Assembly: GCF_019649055.1 (NCBI RefSeq)
Contig: NW_026570261.1
Coordinates: 682,001-746,000 of the forward strand
DNA: 64,000 bases
Origin: Paramacrobiotus metropolitanus
Lineage: Eukaryota > Tardigrada > Eutardigrada > Parachela > Macrobiotidae
Direction: 5' to 3'
The translations under genes and the position numbers were made by a program. Positions within the stretch are counted from its first letter, which is position 1. Each line of letters opens with the position of its first letter. Under the pieces are notes generated by a model. The model was not told the DNA's origin, did no database searches, and saw only the letters and a program-made list of their open reading frames with translations. Positions 17,401-31,270 of this stretch are shown one piece after another.

Positions 17401-19883
17401 ATCTGTTGACAAATAATACGTATTATGATATTATGTTAACGGACTTTAGCATCGTACCGCTTAAAGCAGTTAATAACGTGTGGCAAACCAACGCGGTTCT
17501 CTAGGGGCTGTATGTATTTCATACAATACAGATACTGTATACAATACTGTATTTCATACAATACAGTATCTTCACTGTATACAATACAGTGAAAGCCCCT
17601 TGAGTAGGGCAGTGGGCAAACATTATTCAACAGGATTTTATTTTTCTGATTGCGGTGGCATCTAAAGGGTTTCAATAGCATTTGCAGACCGGCTGGCAAT
17701 TTAGACTGCTTTCGCTGTTGTGAAATAGGTATGGGGATATTCAGCTTATCAGAGCACGCTATCGCTGGCAAGATAGTACGTGTAGCCGGCAGGAAAAAGT
17801 AACCAGGTTGATAGAGCATTATTAAAGAATCCGCTCGGCCGTTAGTTTGTTTGATCGATCAGCTTAACGTATGCAACAATCACGAGCAACCGGCGCGACC
17901 GCGCGAGGTTGTAGACAAAACGCACAAGATTGGCTGTGGCAGTAAATTATGGCCCCACGCAAAAAGTCTTCAAGGTATCGTAACAGATGATACTAGCACA
18001 CTCGTTGTGGCTAAATGGATAAACCTTCGGGTTTTGAAAGATAGTCTACATCGAGCGCGGTTTGGACTTAGATGGGTGACCACTCTGAGTTCAGGCTGCG
18101 AGTGCACGGCCCGCAAGGCCTGTGTGCGAAGTGCTTGGCTGAGGCAGCAATACCACCACGGAGACGGGCACGGGAGATGGAGGATCACAATACCACCCTG
18201 GCTACTCAGTAACGGCTTGGACTGAAAGGCCTGTGATGTCCGCAGCACCAATCGTGCCAAATGGAAGGAGACAGGGAGATCAGTCGAAGCAGAGGATTGG
18301 CGCCTTCCCTAGAGATGTGCTTGCTGTCTACCTGTTTAGAATTCTCTTAGTCTGGTTCTGTTGAACGTCTTGCTCTGCCCGAGCCGGTTAGCGCCATTGC
18401 GCGTTAAAATAAAGCTGGCGCTCGCGTTTGCGAGCTGCTGCATACGATCTGTCTGTTGCAGTGTTATAGCCTCCATTGTAACTCTGCGTGAATGAATTAC
18501 CGTACTTTGCACAGAATGTTCTGTCTGTCACCTGATTAATGCATTGCTGAACATGTAAACCGAGCCGTTTTCGAAACAACTACAGAGTAGCCGCATAAAG
18601 CAATCGCAAAGTACCGGCTGTGTTTTTATTTCGCCGCACTGTAGCCGCACTGTGCTTTGAAATTAGCGATAAGAAATAACGTGAAGTGGTGGCATGGTTT
18701 AACGGTGTTGTAATTCATCATGCAGCACTTGCCTGCTCGTGTTCTGCTGTCGGTTGCCATTAATTTGTTATTACATAGTTGCTAAAAATTCTCTTCTCTT
18801 GCATTTTTTTGGTTCCAGCTTTGTCGCATTCACAGTTATTCCTAAGCGAATTTATAAAAAAAGTCTCGGAATTTCTAGCAGGAAAAATCGTACCGGGAAA
18901 TACGCATTTTATTCTCCAGAAGAGCCGATGATCGGCTACGTAGTGTACACAAATCGGCGGAACCGACAAAAAATGAGGAGGATCAATAGACACGGTGGGA
19001 GCAATCTGCTACCACCCAGTAACGATGTCTGGCCAATACCCAAACTGGCATTGCTGCATAAAATGGTCAGTTTTGCCGACAAGGGACAACAGTGTAAATA
19101 TACTTCGGAACAACTGGAAAATGTAATCGCCAGCGCGTACTACTCTGTACGTAGGGTTGGTGGTATGTATTACCATTCTGCGAAGAATAAAATTGACAGT
19201 TCGCGAAATGTGTCCTTGTTAAAAAAATTTTTACAACTGCTGTTTACTGCATAATCAAGCGCAAAATATGCGGGCACGAAATGTATACTACATCAGTCCT
19301 GTTAGCGCCAGTTAACTACGATACGATCGACATTTGGCTGGATTGTGTATGACAAAATCAATGATCATTGCACCCTTTCACTCCGTAGACAACCTTTTGC
19401 ACTTCCTTTCGTTCCGTGCACAACCTTTGGCAATACCATGCACTCGGTACACTACCAATACACGTACCTTTCACTCGGTGCAGTGTGCACTACCGAACTT
19501 TTATATATATTTATATGTATAAAAGTATACGTGATAATAATTTTTCGTAATCTGATACGTAAGTAGGTGCTTAATGCTACTGGAATGGACTCGCCCCTCA
19601 ATTTCGAAGGACTATTTCGTTGTAAAAAGCTCGCGTTAATCTCCACAAGTAGGTACTTTTGCGGTGAGGTTGCGGCTGTTTACTGTGCGGCGTGTTGTTT
19701 CAAAGTTTGGTCCGCAACGCGGCACTTATGGCAAATTTCAAGTCTGGTACAGCTTGTGCCACTTTTGTAAGACGCCTTATGTGCCACAAAACAGGTTGAA
19801 GCATCGAACATAAAAAATATCTGCTGACTGGAATGTCAAAAAAGAGTAATCATACATTTTTCTCGTTAACAATGGACATGCTT
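17401..19883. other. Intergenic; short AT repeats, tRNA/5S-like fragment, one weak ORF
   Basis: Bases 17513-17591 hold direct and inverted copies of TTTCATACAATACAG. Bases 18006-18090 contain an A-box-like TGGCTAAATGGATAA followed by GGACTTAGATGGGTGACC, which resembles the 3' control region of 5S rRNA, possibly a decayed SINE. An open stretch at 18739-19254 (171 codons, plus strand) has no recognised domain and ordinary intergenic composition; I do not support it as a gene. Nothing else seen. Confidence 0.5.
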
Positions 19884-20909
19884 TTAAAATATATTCAACA
19901 AAGTTAGCAAGAGTTTTGCAGATATTCTGTCCGCGCTCACTGGAAGCAAGCACTCTCGAATGAGATCCGCCACGTGGCTCTCGATGTCGTCACATACAAA
20001 TGGAACGTAGCCTTGAACGATCAGGTCCGCGAATTGATTGTCGTTAAGATGGCTTCCAGCATTAATGATGACGCCATCCTTTATAAGGCGTTTTTCTGGT
20101 ACACGTTTAGAGCATTCAGCCATGTCCAGAATTATGCATCCCAGACTCCAAATATCGGCTGCTCGCCCCGGGGCGTCTGTGTCCATTCGAGCGAATTTCT
20201 TCAGCCTCTCGGGTGACATATAGCGTGGTGTGCCGCGTAAGTGCGAGAAATCTCTGGAACTTACGGCGTCGTCCTGTATTTGCTCCAAGCCGCCCAAGTC
20301 AGCAATCATAAGGTAGTCTGCGCTGCAGCTCTCCCGCGCCTTCACCAAAATATTGGCAGGTTTTAAATCTCCGTGAGCAATTCCATTGCTGTGTAAGAAT
20401 GCTAGCCCTCGATTTAAGTCTCGCGCGAGGCCGATGAAATGGTAGTAACTTAATATATGCAGATTGTCGTTTTTACTGACTTCTTTAAGAAATTTGGCAA
20501 GATCTGCTGCAAAGCACTCAGCATAATTATGCCATAATCAGGCAAGAATAAGTATATCAGTTTTCTTACTTTTATGGTAATCCATTGCCATTTCAACTAT
20601 TGCTTCACTGGGCGCTTTAAAAATAGTAATTTTGTGATACGCAACAAGATTTCCGTGTGCCAGTTGTGTTAAAAGTCTCAACCTCTTGACCGCTTTCTCC
20701 CATCTCTCAATGTCGGCACGGGAATGGGAATAAAATTTAATGCACGATACTTTGACGGCTATCGTATCTCCGCCAGTATAATCCGCACGCTTTGAAACTC
20801 CAGCTTTGTAAACCGGGTTAAAGGATCCGCTTCCAATTAAGTCCCCGTTAGAATAGCGGTACCCCATATTGCTGCCAATTATTTCGACTACAGAAGATCT
20901 GTTTCCCAT
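19884..20909 (-). CDS. K2: kinase-only paralogue of the kinase-kelch family
   Basis: Exon 1 is 20909-20570 (ATG GGA AAC), with donor GTAAGA. Exon 2 is 20506-19884 after a CTTTGCAG acceptor; phases fit (carry A, then CA). Kinase landmarks: glycine loop GSGSFN, lysine in IAVKV, catalytic loop HGDLKPAN, DFG replaced by ADLGG, activation end RGTPRYMSPE and helix F DIWSLGCI. The protein ends at LLTLLNIF and then a stop, exactly where the paralogues continue into the kelch half, and I find no kelch exon downstream. The glycine loop lacks the usual G-V after F (FNPV). It may be a working kinase-only gene or a truncated relic; the open frame argues for recent or present function. Confidence 0.7.
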
Positions 20910-23900
20910 CGCTTTCCACAATTTGATAATAATCTAGCCGCGCAACAACAGAAGCAACGCTTTTTTCTGATGTCAGTAGTATTGAGCTTGAGTTTCTGCC
21001 TTACAGCGGAACAAACGATGCAGAGCACCTGCAAACCGGCTAGTGTCGCAGTTTCTTGTGCTATAACGGAAAGCAGAATAAACGGAAAATATTTATTTAA
21101 TCATTTGTCGCGATAAGATAATGCTACAGCATTTGTTTTATTTCAACAGCCCGATTGCATGTAACAGTTGGTTGGTAAACTTCAGTGAGAACATTTATTC
21201 CCGGCTATATTAGCTATCTCATGCAATGGGCGCTTGCTCGCGCCACGCAGCAGTGCACAACAATATTCGCAATTTAATACGTACAGCCCTTCTCCGACAA
21301 GTTCGGTGCTTTTGGATAAATTACAAAATATTTTTGTAAGTCGTTTTGTTTTCCTTATCTTACTTTTCCATGCTAACGTTTTCTTGCGGATACAAAAGCA
21401 CTAAAACAGTGACCTTCTGATGTACCCGTATTGAACAAAACTGTGTTTAATGGAAGGGGATTGCGGTCATTTTAATATCGCATACATCAGCACCCATAAA
21501 CAATCCCGCAGCCGATGTTTTAATACCAAATTTTTCACAATCTGTTAAGAGACTCACAATGTATTTGTTACTGATTCTACGCTATCAGTTTTCGTTTCAA
21601 TCTCAAAACAACAGCAGTCCCAGCTGTCATAGGCAGTGTACCTTTTATGATACTAATAGTTACTACTAAAGCTGAGTACCAATAATGCTAGTAACAACAC
21701 TCCACCACACATACGAAGGGTAGCAGTTAGTAAAAATATTGTTCGAGCAGAAACAAGTTTCTGCATGAATCAGTTCTGGAAACTGCGTACACGATAAAAT
21801 ACCGACACGATTTATTATTATCATTACCATTACATATTTCCAGTGCTTCTCCTTTAAAGAAATTTTTCGTTACGGGCGTTTGTAGTGTAATGGCCGCATC
21901 TCAATTCCCTCTGCTGCGTAACTTTGAAGCCCGCTTTTCTAAATTTGCTATTTAAAATGGGCAAGAACTGATTGTTAAGGGTCCTAAGACCACAAACGAC
22001 AAAATTGTCTCAAAAGAAAGTAAATAATAACAGTAATTCTTCGAAAAATAATTCAAGTAAATAGCAAAAATTACAAATCAAATATCACAAGCACAAAATC
22101 AATTTTGCAACAATCACCGTACTACGCAAACATTTTTATAATCGTTAAGAAAACCGCATTCCACTGTTGCGCCAGGGTTTCAAGAAATGTTTTGTGCGAG
22201 AAAAAAATATCCGACAGACATCGTAGAAAAAAACAGAGTAAAGACATCATATCTCCGGGGCGCCAAATCGATCCTGATCGGAAAAACAGCCGTGTTAACT
22301 TAAAAACGCTGTTGAACGGAGGAGATTATTAATGATCCGTCTGATCTGACACGGCACTTTCCCGGCTCAAGAGCAACATTCACCCAACACGCAGAACACA
22401 CAGGCAGCATTTAATGGTAATTTGGCATTCATTTCCCCCGCGTCCCGTACTGCTGTCCCGTGTCCATGGGCTGATGAAGTACATTGAACGCAGCGCGCGT
22501 CTTCCTTGATTGCATTACATTCATCCATTGCGTACACTGTGCACACAACACACACCAAGTGTAATTGATTGCTGACGGATCAATAGCAGCAACACTGTAC
22601 ACTCTCCCGCTCTCCGTGTGTTTGGACAATGTACCGGGCTACAATTATCCCTAATGGAACATCGATTCACCGGCATAATAGCCCGACGACGTGCTTTGTA
22701 TTGTCCGCTGCGTTCTTCCGTTTTGAAGTGCTTTATGATCCACACACTTGAAGAATACTGCCAGCGCGACAGACACTTTAACACCCATTTTTAGTTCGGG
22801 CTGCCAACGATCGTTTAATCAACAGCGCACCGGGAGGTGGGTAAAAAAAGCAGCTGACCTTTTCGTGAACCCTCTCCGTTGCTTTGACAGAAAAAGGACC
22901 TGGATTGCATTGTGTGAGAACACCGGCGGAGAAATCGATGACGTTCGTTGGGAAAGATAAACGCTGCTGTAAAAAGAGCGGAAAAATGTTTGTCTGCTGA
23001 AGAAAGAAAACTTTTTGAACGCTCTCGCTAGAAATAACAGCAACAACCTGTTGTAAGTACAACGCCTCGAGAGTTGAAAATACAAACTGCGTAACCAATT
23101 CCATGAAAATTTTGTCAGACAAAACAAAAAAGAAGCTAAATAAAACGTTGAAAAATATTCAGGAATTTTATATTTTCTTAAATTCGTTTTGTCTTTCCTA
23201 AATTTTTTAAAGAAAAATTTATTAGCACAAAAATATGTATTTTTGTTTAACAATATAATGGACGACTCAACGTTGCAATATTAAATCGTTCCATGAAAAA
23301 ACATAAATCGGTTGTTCTGGGAAAAACATTCGCGGCATTACTCACGTTTTTAATTTCCTAATCGTCTCTAAACACATTGACGGTGAATAATGCCGATTTA
23401 TTTTTATAAGCGCAATTTTATTTGTTTTTTCGGGTTTTATTTTTCTGTTTTAAATCCGTATTTTTCCCATCATTTTTATCAGTTCCAGGAACTATTTTCT
23501 CTTTGCACGAATTCCAGGAACTATTTCCCGCAACAGTGCCGCTCCTTATTGGAAGCAATCTAGGAGAGCGCTTGTGCGCGACGCGGCGAAACCCGGATGA
23601 TTACAGTGCCGCCTGCGCTATGCTGCTCCCCCCGGGATAACGTCGGCGCTCTTTATTGCCCCCCGGGGACGCCGTCAGTGTGGCGAATTACAAATACACC
23701 CGGGCCACGGCGTATCTATATGCAGCGCATCGGAATCCGGCCGCATTGATTAGCCACACTTGGCGTGTGGAGATGGGACAATCGGGATGCTCGTTTGCCG
23801 GTTGTCCTTCTCTTCCGTGTGTGTGTATGCAACAGCAACGAGTAGAGCCCCTCCAGAAAATGGCTTTCTGGCTGTTAGGAAACAAATATGAATTTATCAT

Positions 23901-25100
23901 TAAGCCATGCATAATTGAAACAGCACCCCGGTGGATTGCACTATTCAGGCGCTGGAGTGGCCTGGTTAGACGAAAACCGGGCGCGATTAAAGCGGTGTTC
24001 GTTGCGCCCGTAATGGAAATATTACGGTTACATAATCCTTTTTTTTTTCAAAATGCTCGCCGATCACTGTCGATTTACTTCACCAGAAGTTTTTGAAAAT
24101 TTTGTTTGCTCTAACAGTTTTCCGCCGAACAGCAGCTTTTTCGAGAATTCTTTAGCGTTAACACCACGTCGCTCCATAAATGCAAAATAATTCAGGTCTA
24201 ATATTTCATAAAGGTCTTCTAATACTTAATATTTCATAAAGGTCTTCTAATACTTTAAAACAGAGGTAATATAATATTTCATAAGCTTTTATACCCAAAA
24301 TTTTGGCTGAATAATAAAAGTAAACATAATAATCGCAATTGTCTTTCTTTATGAAGTTCATATTTCATGATAATTATTTGAATCGCTGTTGTACAGTTAG
24401 TACGAAATTATTGTAAAGACATGTGCGTAAATTTATTTTTAAAATAATCAAAACATGCTGGCCTTTTTTGTTAGCATTTCACACGCAATATAATTTTTGT
24501 TTGCTGTACTTATTATTTTTCCCGTTTATTGCATGCATCCGTGCAAAATTAATCAAGCAAGCGTCTATATAAAAAAAAGCAAGCAGCAATATCGGCGTAA
24601 TAACACTTGTACCGGGAATAACGGAAGTCCTGTACAGTGTTCCCCCGGAAGCTGAAATTGTCCATCACTAATGCAGTCTGATTACACGTCTGTCAGCCGT
24701 GAGTACACATGTACCCAGTGCGCGTATTTGGTTAACACGATGCATCCTCGTTTACCCACGGCATCAGAGCACACATACACACACAGTGCTCGCAATGTTT
24801 AATCTGCTCCCACCCGCCTGTCAATCGATCCCTGATTGCTCCCGCCCCCACACTGTACACACATCCAGGGAAGGCCGTGTTCCCTCGGCCGGCAAGCAGG
24901 GAACAGCGTGTTTCATTTGGGAGAATTGCCAGTGTTGGACGTGTGTCGATGCCCTTTGATTGCTGATTCCTGAACGGCGTTGTATCCTCGCTGAATTTTG
25001 AGTATTTCTTAGAATTCTGGGATTCCCTAGTTTACTTGTCGGCTTAATCGCGGTAACCTGAGACTGTTCAATACGTTTATCCAGTTATTTGAGGGAAAAC
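20910..25100. other. Intergenic, no supported gene
   Basis: AT-rich in parts, with only short open stretches that look accidental, including 22778-23253 and 23656-24096. A 28-bp tandem duplication of ATATTTCATAAAGGTCTTCT plus flank occupies about 24201-24256. No transposon ends or RNA genes recognised. Confidence 0.5.
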
Positions 25101-27935
25101 ATGGCTGCCGTGTCGGATTTCCAGAAGAAGAAGTTGCTGCACTTGTTCAACACGTTTTTCGGTGAGTGACAAATTACATCGTAAAGTTCTTAATCTTTAG
25201 TAAAATCTCCTTGCCTTAAAATTAAATTATTCATGAAGAGGATCGCTTAAAAACGTCAAATCGGTTTCTCTCGGTATTCGCACATGATGTTCTCGGAAAG
25301 GTCATGCGTACACTTTGACATAAGCGTAGTGCGGCGTTAATTATTAACGGTTTGTAGTGTCATGCTTGGACATTTTTCTGTCATATTATTCGCGTGAAGT
25401 GGGTTAACTGCCAGCGCAGCGGGGAGCCGCTGCAATTGAGAAGCGAAACAATATGTGTAATTAATAAATGCACTGATGCTGTCAACTTGATTGAATACGC
25501 TGTACCCATGCCGTAATGTCACTCAGCAGTCTGCAAAGAGGTAGACACTCTACAGTTTAAATTGCTCTACATCATTGACACACTTACCGAAAATTCTGTC
25601 AGCTTTCTCTGTATTTGCTTCTGAAATTAAGGAAAGTTAACCGTACAGCGATACACAAAAATCAGGCGAAGAAAAAAATGTCCTTTTACGGGGAAAAGCG
25701 AGGCGTGCAGGAAGAAATGAATGTAGCCGAATGGAATAGCGGATGAGCTAATGAAGCATACAATCAGCGGTTGTTTTGTGGAAAAGCACTTGAGCATATT
25801 ACACACGCTATTTGCTTTTTATGTACAGCGATGAATATTGATCAGAGTGTCTTTACTCGAGATAAATACAGTCTACTTACGAGATCCATAGTCCATACAG
25901 GTTATAATAATAACCGTATTGACCGGCGCAGATTAATCGTCTGCTATCGTGTGTGGATCTGTACGCGTCGTTGACCGGGAATTACATAATCTCGCGGATT
26001 CACGCCGATAACTACAATTTCAGCCTTGATTGTGCGATAATTATTCCTCGTTTCTTCGGCTTGGGTTAGAGAAATTGAGCACAGAAGAAACGGTGTCTAA
26101 TTTTGCCGGTAATTGTTTAGATTGCAATAAGAACGGGACGATCGAGCGGAAGGACTTTGACATGGCACTGGAGCGCGTGGCTAGTCTGCGCCAGGTCAGC
26201 CAGGGCAGCGGCAAGTACCGCGAGGTGGAGGAATCGCTGAACTACGTCTGGGAGCACCTGAAGAAGGTGGCCGACCGCGACAACGACGGCAACGTCTCGC
26301 AGCAGGAGTGGCTCAAGATGTGGGAGGAGGCCATCACCAGCCAACAGGAGCCGCAGTGGGTAAGTCTGGCATGCCTTTTAATTTTAATGCATTTTGTAAA
26401 TATGGTGGTAAACCGGTTTTATAGCCTTGTGTATAACACATAGGCTACAGTAGAATTTTTCTGATGCGAATGTAGGACTAGGGAGCATGTAAAAAAATGC
26501 GGCGAGCGCCGGAATGATGTAATACTGTAGGTAATTCCATTTCGGTTGCAACCTAACTTCGTAGTTTAACGTAGTTGGCAGAGCAGAATGACGTAGCTCA
26601 ACTGTAGAGAGTATCAGGCATCTTCCGGCGGCGTCAAGTACGTTGGACGTACTTGTGTATTGTGGGTGTACACACAGTTGCATTTGCCCGGGTATAGGGA
26701 TTCAGTTGATTGCGTAAGTGAAAGGCCAATAACAATGGCCCTTTCTTCAGCTTTTCTCTTAAGCACCACCTGACCTACGTGTACCTGAACGAGTTGCGAA
26801 GGATGACTTTCATAAGGGAAGATTAATAAAAATGGCTACAGGAAACATGCAATTGCTTTATCGACTGTATGACGTTGCCTGCACTGCGATCGGCTGCGAG
26901 CAGGTGTTGTGAGACATACTCACATGTGAGTTCCCGGATCTGCCGCCGGGTGTCTGTGCTAGTGAAAACGAACTTGATACTATGAAGAAACAAAGATCAA
27001 TAAAGATTAGAAAGTTAACAGATCATCATTCTCAGTCTCAGTTTTCGGACACACTGCTGAAGCAAATGCAGTATCGTAACATGCAGGAAACTCAGATCCT
27101 CAGGAAAAGCGACTGTGTCCAAAGCAGTATGCATCTGTTATGATCTGTAATGGTTAAAGTTTATGACAAACTAAGGTGCGAGCGGATTTATGTAATACAA
27201 ATGGATGGCATTGCAGGTCAAACGCTACCAGGATTTTCTCTTCGAAGTGGAGGACGTCAGCGGTGATGGTAAAGTGGACGAGAAGGAGTTCGTGGCAGCA
27301 TACACGCAGTTCGGCATCGGCCAGGACGAATGCCGCGGGGCCTTCAAAAAACTGACCAACGTATGCAGAATATTGCTAATTATTTTGAATTTCGTTTCCT
27401 TTCATTTGTGTACCGTTTATCGAAAATATTATGTGTTGTCTGCTGCAGGGAACCGGTGGAGAAATCAGCAAAGCCGATTTTGAGAAGCGCTTCCGCGAAT
27501 TCATCCTGTAAGTGAATAAATAATCCAACTGACTCGGACCGAGTACCAAAAAATACCATCTCAAGATTTTACGTTTTGACTATATTGCTCATAAAATATT
27601 GGTTTTGCATTAGCAGTTTTGGGAATTTTCAAAAACTGGACAGATTTATCGTGTGTTACTTTCTTTTCAGTATAATTTGTATTCCATGTAAGTGGCTTTA
27701 GGTTTGCCCCAATACGCATGCGCCACTGAAGTACGATATTGCACATTTGCAAGCTGATATCCTACACAGATCGCTTTGTTGCAAACGCACATTTTTTAAT
27801 CGAAGCCGCTTCTGTTCTGCAATAGATAGCCTTGCCGGTGCAGCATAAGTCACGGCATAAATTACTTTCCTTTTTGACAGGTCGAATGAGCCGTCCGCGC
27901 CCGGCAACTATTTACTGGGAAAATCCACTTTCTAA
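25101..27935 (+). CDS. Calexcitin-like EF-hand calcium-binding protein
   Basis: Five exons: 25101-25161, 26121-26359, 27217-27360, 27449-27507, 27881-27935, total 558 nt (185 aa). All junctions are GT-AG and phases agree. EF-hand 1 loop D-C-N-K-N-G-T-I-E-R-K-D is slightly degenerate; EF-hands 2 (DRDNDGNVSQQE) and 3 (DVSGDGKVDEKE) are canonical; a fourth site (GTGGEISKADFE) has lost its first acidic ligands. The C-terminus SAPGNYLLG matches the ending of the calexcitin/sarcoplasmic calcium-binding branch, and length fits (about 190 aa). Calexcitins are cytosolic calcium sensors of neurons and muscle. AATAAA overlaps the stop at 27935-27940. The gene appears intact. Confidence 0.9.
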
Positions 27936-27940
27936 ATAAA

Positions 27941-28756
27941 CAACCGTCATCCAAGCTAACTAACGCCATTAAAGAAGACCGCCACCGGCAATTCAATAAC
28001 CTCCGTTCTCTGTTCTGTTTTGTCGATTTCTCACAGTACCCGTCAGCGTTTGTGAATCCGTGGATTATAATGTGTTCAAAGTTCAAAGTAACTTTCTTCT
28101 TGTGAAATGCACGCGTGCTTTACTTTCGCCAACCAGTTTTGCGGTTTTATGTCGAATACAGGCATACAAGCCATTGCACTGTTGCACAGTACTCTAGTAA
28201 AACGGGAAATTAAGACGCTTACAAGCATATATTGAATTATGTGATGCGAACTATCGTTAATGTATGGTGTTTTCAAATTAGTGAAATTACATAACACCTG
28301 TCACGAGAACGCAAACAGCAAGGTATCTGTGCTGTACAAATAATTCTTATCGCAAATTTCAGTGTGCACAACAGTGAGAGTAGTTTACATAAACATTACT
28401 ATCTGTACTCACTTTTAACTTTGTGTAGAATTTTCGAAGCCGCCGACGCCATTCATTATGCTCAGCAACGTTTACTGAACGGATTTCACAATACATGCAG
28501 TTATGGTTACGTGACTGCGGTTATTCGGTTGTGTTATCTTGTCACGATAGCGTTATTTCATAAGCTGCATTATGGTTTCATAGAATTGTTGCTTTAAAAA
28601 TGCCGATAGCACAGTATATTTAGGCTAGCTGACCAATTTAGCGGCTTTTACTGTTGGGTTGGAAGATAAAAAGCAGTATGAACGGAGCAATGAACGTCGG
28701 GCACCATTGCCGAAGGGATTCGTGTTGCGTTAAGCGGCCAGTTAATTTAGCTTACT
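27941..28756. other. Spacer; duplicated 5' flank of K3
   Basis: No gene seen. From about 28090 to 28756 the sequence is recognisably similar to 46280-46876 upstream of K5 (for example the shared TTCATAAGCTGCATTATGG), so the duplication that made K3 and K5 carried their promoter region. Confidence 0.6.
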
Positions 28757-31270
28757 ATGAATCTGCTAAAGAAAATTGCGAGGAAGAACGTGTCCAAAAA
28801 TGACACCGCAGGAATTGCCACTCAAGACAGTTTCGAAATAGTTGGCTATGAGGACGCAAAGGAGAGAATTTACGATGACGATACAGCGGAAACCATTGAC
28901 AATGGCGACGCAGCCGAAATCACGGGAAGAAATATGCAGTACCGGTACTCACACACGGACTACATTGGACGCGGATCGTTTGGCGTTGTTTATAAAGCCA
29001 AAGTAACAAAACGCGGCAGTTACACGGGAGAGCAGGCCATCGCTGTCAAAGTGATACACGCTCAATACACAGATCACTCTTCGGATGCTGAGGAAAAAGA
29101 AAGCTGGACGAATGCCCTGGCAAGATTGAGGCGGCTCACTGAACTATCTCACAAGCATCTCGTGGTTTATCACAAAGTCTCCATTACCCCTGCTTCCGGT
29201 GGAGTCACCGTCGAGCTGGTAATGGATTACTACAAAGGTGAGGCAACTGTAATATCCGTGGATATCCGTGGAAAAATTAGAAGTTTACATGTACTGTAGT
29301 ACAGCGCAGTACGGGTTTTATCAGTAATTTTATTCTGATTTTGCGGGCATTGCAGCAGGCGCAAATTCTTCCAGTTGTCGAGTACCACAGCAAATGGCGC
29401 CCGCGGGCGGTGGGCCGTGCCTGTTGTGTCAAAGTGCCAAAATAAAATTACGAAAAAACCTCTACTGCGCTTAGGCGCTACCCTATAGTTTTCATGTTTT
29501 CGAAAGTTTTGAGAAGGAGCGCATAAAGGGTTGAAGCGTTTGTTTTGGGTTACCTCCTATACGGTACATCAAAGTTCTGTGTGTCCGTAAAATTTTTACA
29601 TCAAACTTTTTAGGGGACCTTGCTTCGCTCCTGAAGGAAACAAAAAGCAATGAAGACAAGCGAATCAACTTTACTTATAGACAAGTCATCAAATTCACGA
29701 TACATATAGTTCGTGGACTGGAGTTTTGCATCATAATAACATAATCCATGGAGATTTAATGCCCGGGAACATCCTTGTAAAAACTGGTGAAGATGACCGC
29801 GAAAAACTGGTGATCGGCGATATAGACGATTTAGTTGAAATGCGTCAAAGCCACACTTGTTCCAGCGATGCATCGCATGTCCATGGTACGACGCGGTATA
29901 TGTCACCAGAAATGCTGAAAAAATTATTCCGTATAGCGCTAGAACTGCCGGCAGGAAGAAAAACGGACATCTGGAGTTTGGGCTGCATAATTCTGGAGAT
30001 GGCCGAATGTTTGATAAGTATGCCTAAAAAGCGCCTCGCACTGGACGGGAAAATTGTGGATGTTGAAACCAATATGAATGATACTCAGTACGCCCATCTG
30101 ATTATCGACGGTTATGTGCCGTTGGTGGATGGCGCCATTGCGGAAAACTTGGCGCCGGTCATCCAGCACTGCTTGCGACGAGACGTTACGAAACGACTAT
30201 GCGCAGACGCACTGCTACGTATTTTCAAGATACAGAAGAGACGTGTTATAGTATTTTATCCTCACCCCGGTCATCACATCGATCATGTGCTGATATTTGA
30301 TCCATCCACTAATTCCTTTATTAATCAAGAAGTGTCCGGATCACCTTCAGCCGTATGGGGACCATATGCCGTGTTAGCCGGTCCAAAATCAGAAGTGATA
30401 TTCGTTCAGCGAGTAAAAACTCATGCGGGTGGTGTAAATAACGTGTTCCACTTCTGGAACCTGGTGGAAGGGAGATGGCGTGAGATTGCGCCTTCCAGGT
30501 CCCCATTATTCAAAGAAGCGATTGCAGTGAAGCGCCGGGTCTACCTTTGGAACAAAATGAAATTCTTTGTGGAAATGAACGCGTTTTCCGGAAGGATTGT
30601 CTCGCTGAACACACCTAGGAAAACTTATCGGTATAGCAGAAAGCGCATTTTTCATTTAGCAAATATACGGCTTTATACGACTTAAAGGGAGCTTTTCAGT
30701 TGGAGTCATGAGGCGCCAAGTGCAGTGGCAAAATGTGGCAACCACATTTTCTATACCACATGGGACTGTTTGCTGCGATATGACACAGAGAACCACGATT
30801 GGAGGTCCCTGCCAAATTTGCCGGAGATGCGATGGGACTTTGCAGTGGCGGTCGTCAAAGGATACATGTACGTTATCGGCGGGAAGGTACCTAACTCTGT
30901 AGGCGGCGATGCCGAGCGTGTTGCAACTGCTGACTGCGTTCGTCTGAACCTGGATGCTCCTGATCCTGTTTGGGAAAATGTACAGCCGCTTGCGCAACCC
31001 AGATACTGGCATGCAGCTTGCGTTGTCCAAGATCGCATATACGTCTGCGGCGGCAGACATGCTGCAGAGCAGCACGCGCTGGCAATAGAGTTTTACGACA
31101 CCAAAAGCGACGAAGGATGGGCGACGGTCACCTTGCCGGAGAAGGATATCCAGCTGCTATCAAATTTCGCCGCAGTTATTAAACCGGGTGATCCGTGGTA
31201 TGGATTATTATTTGCGCTGACCGTTGATATGGAAAGTGACATTGTGATAGACCTTCCTGATTCTGATTAA
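28757..31270 (+). pseudogene. K3: kinase-kelch fusion gene with a one-base deletion
   Basis: Exons by comparison with K5: 28757-29237, 29614-30630, 30700-31270. The summed length is 2069 nt, one short of a multiple of three. A base is missing near 29722-29726 (GAGTTTTGCATCAT, where K4 reads GCGTTCCTGCATCAT), giving a stop within a few codons; the downstream frame then stays open to the end. Kinase: IGRGSFGVVYKAK, AIAVKV, HGDLMPGN (the usual Lys is Met), IGDIDD in place of DFG, RGTTRYMSPE-type activation end, DIWSLGCIILEMAE. The C-terminal half has kelch blades (YMYVIGGK, RIYVCGGR). One deletion in an otherwise preserved 690-codon gene means very recent decay or a sequence error. Confidence 0.75.

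Noticed and set aside
17513-17591. ATACAATACAG repeats as a regulatory array
   Set aside because: Short AT-rich simple repeat with no other supporting feature.
18739-19254. 171-codon plus-strand open frame
   Set aside because: No recognisable domain, no paralogue in the window and no splice or promoter context; left as intergenic.
21875-21950. tRNA-like stretch (GTAGTGTAATGGCCGCAT ... TTTGAAGCCC)
   Set aside because: The B-box is poor and I could not form the acceptor and anticodon stems.
22778-23253. Minus-strand open frames of 114 and 144 codons, Phe/Leu-rich
   Set aside because: Composition follows AT-rich intergenic DNA, and two overlapping frames are equally open; no domain or splice support.
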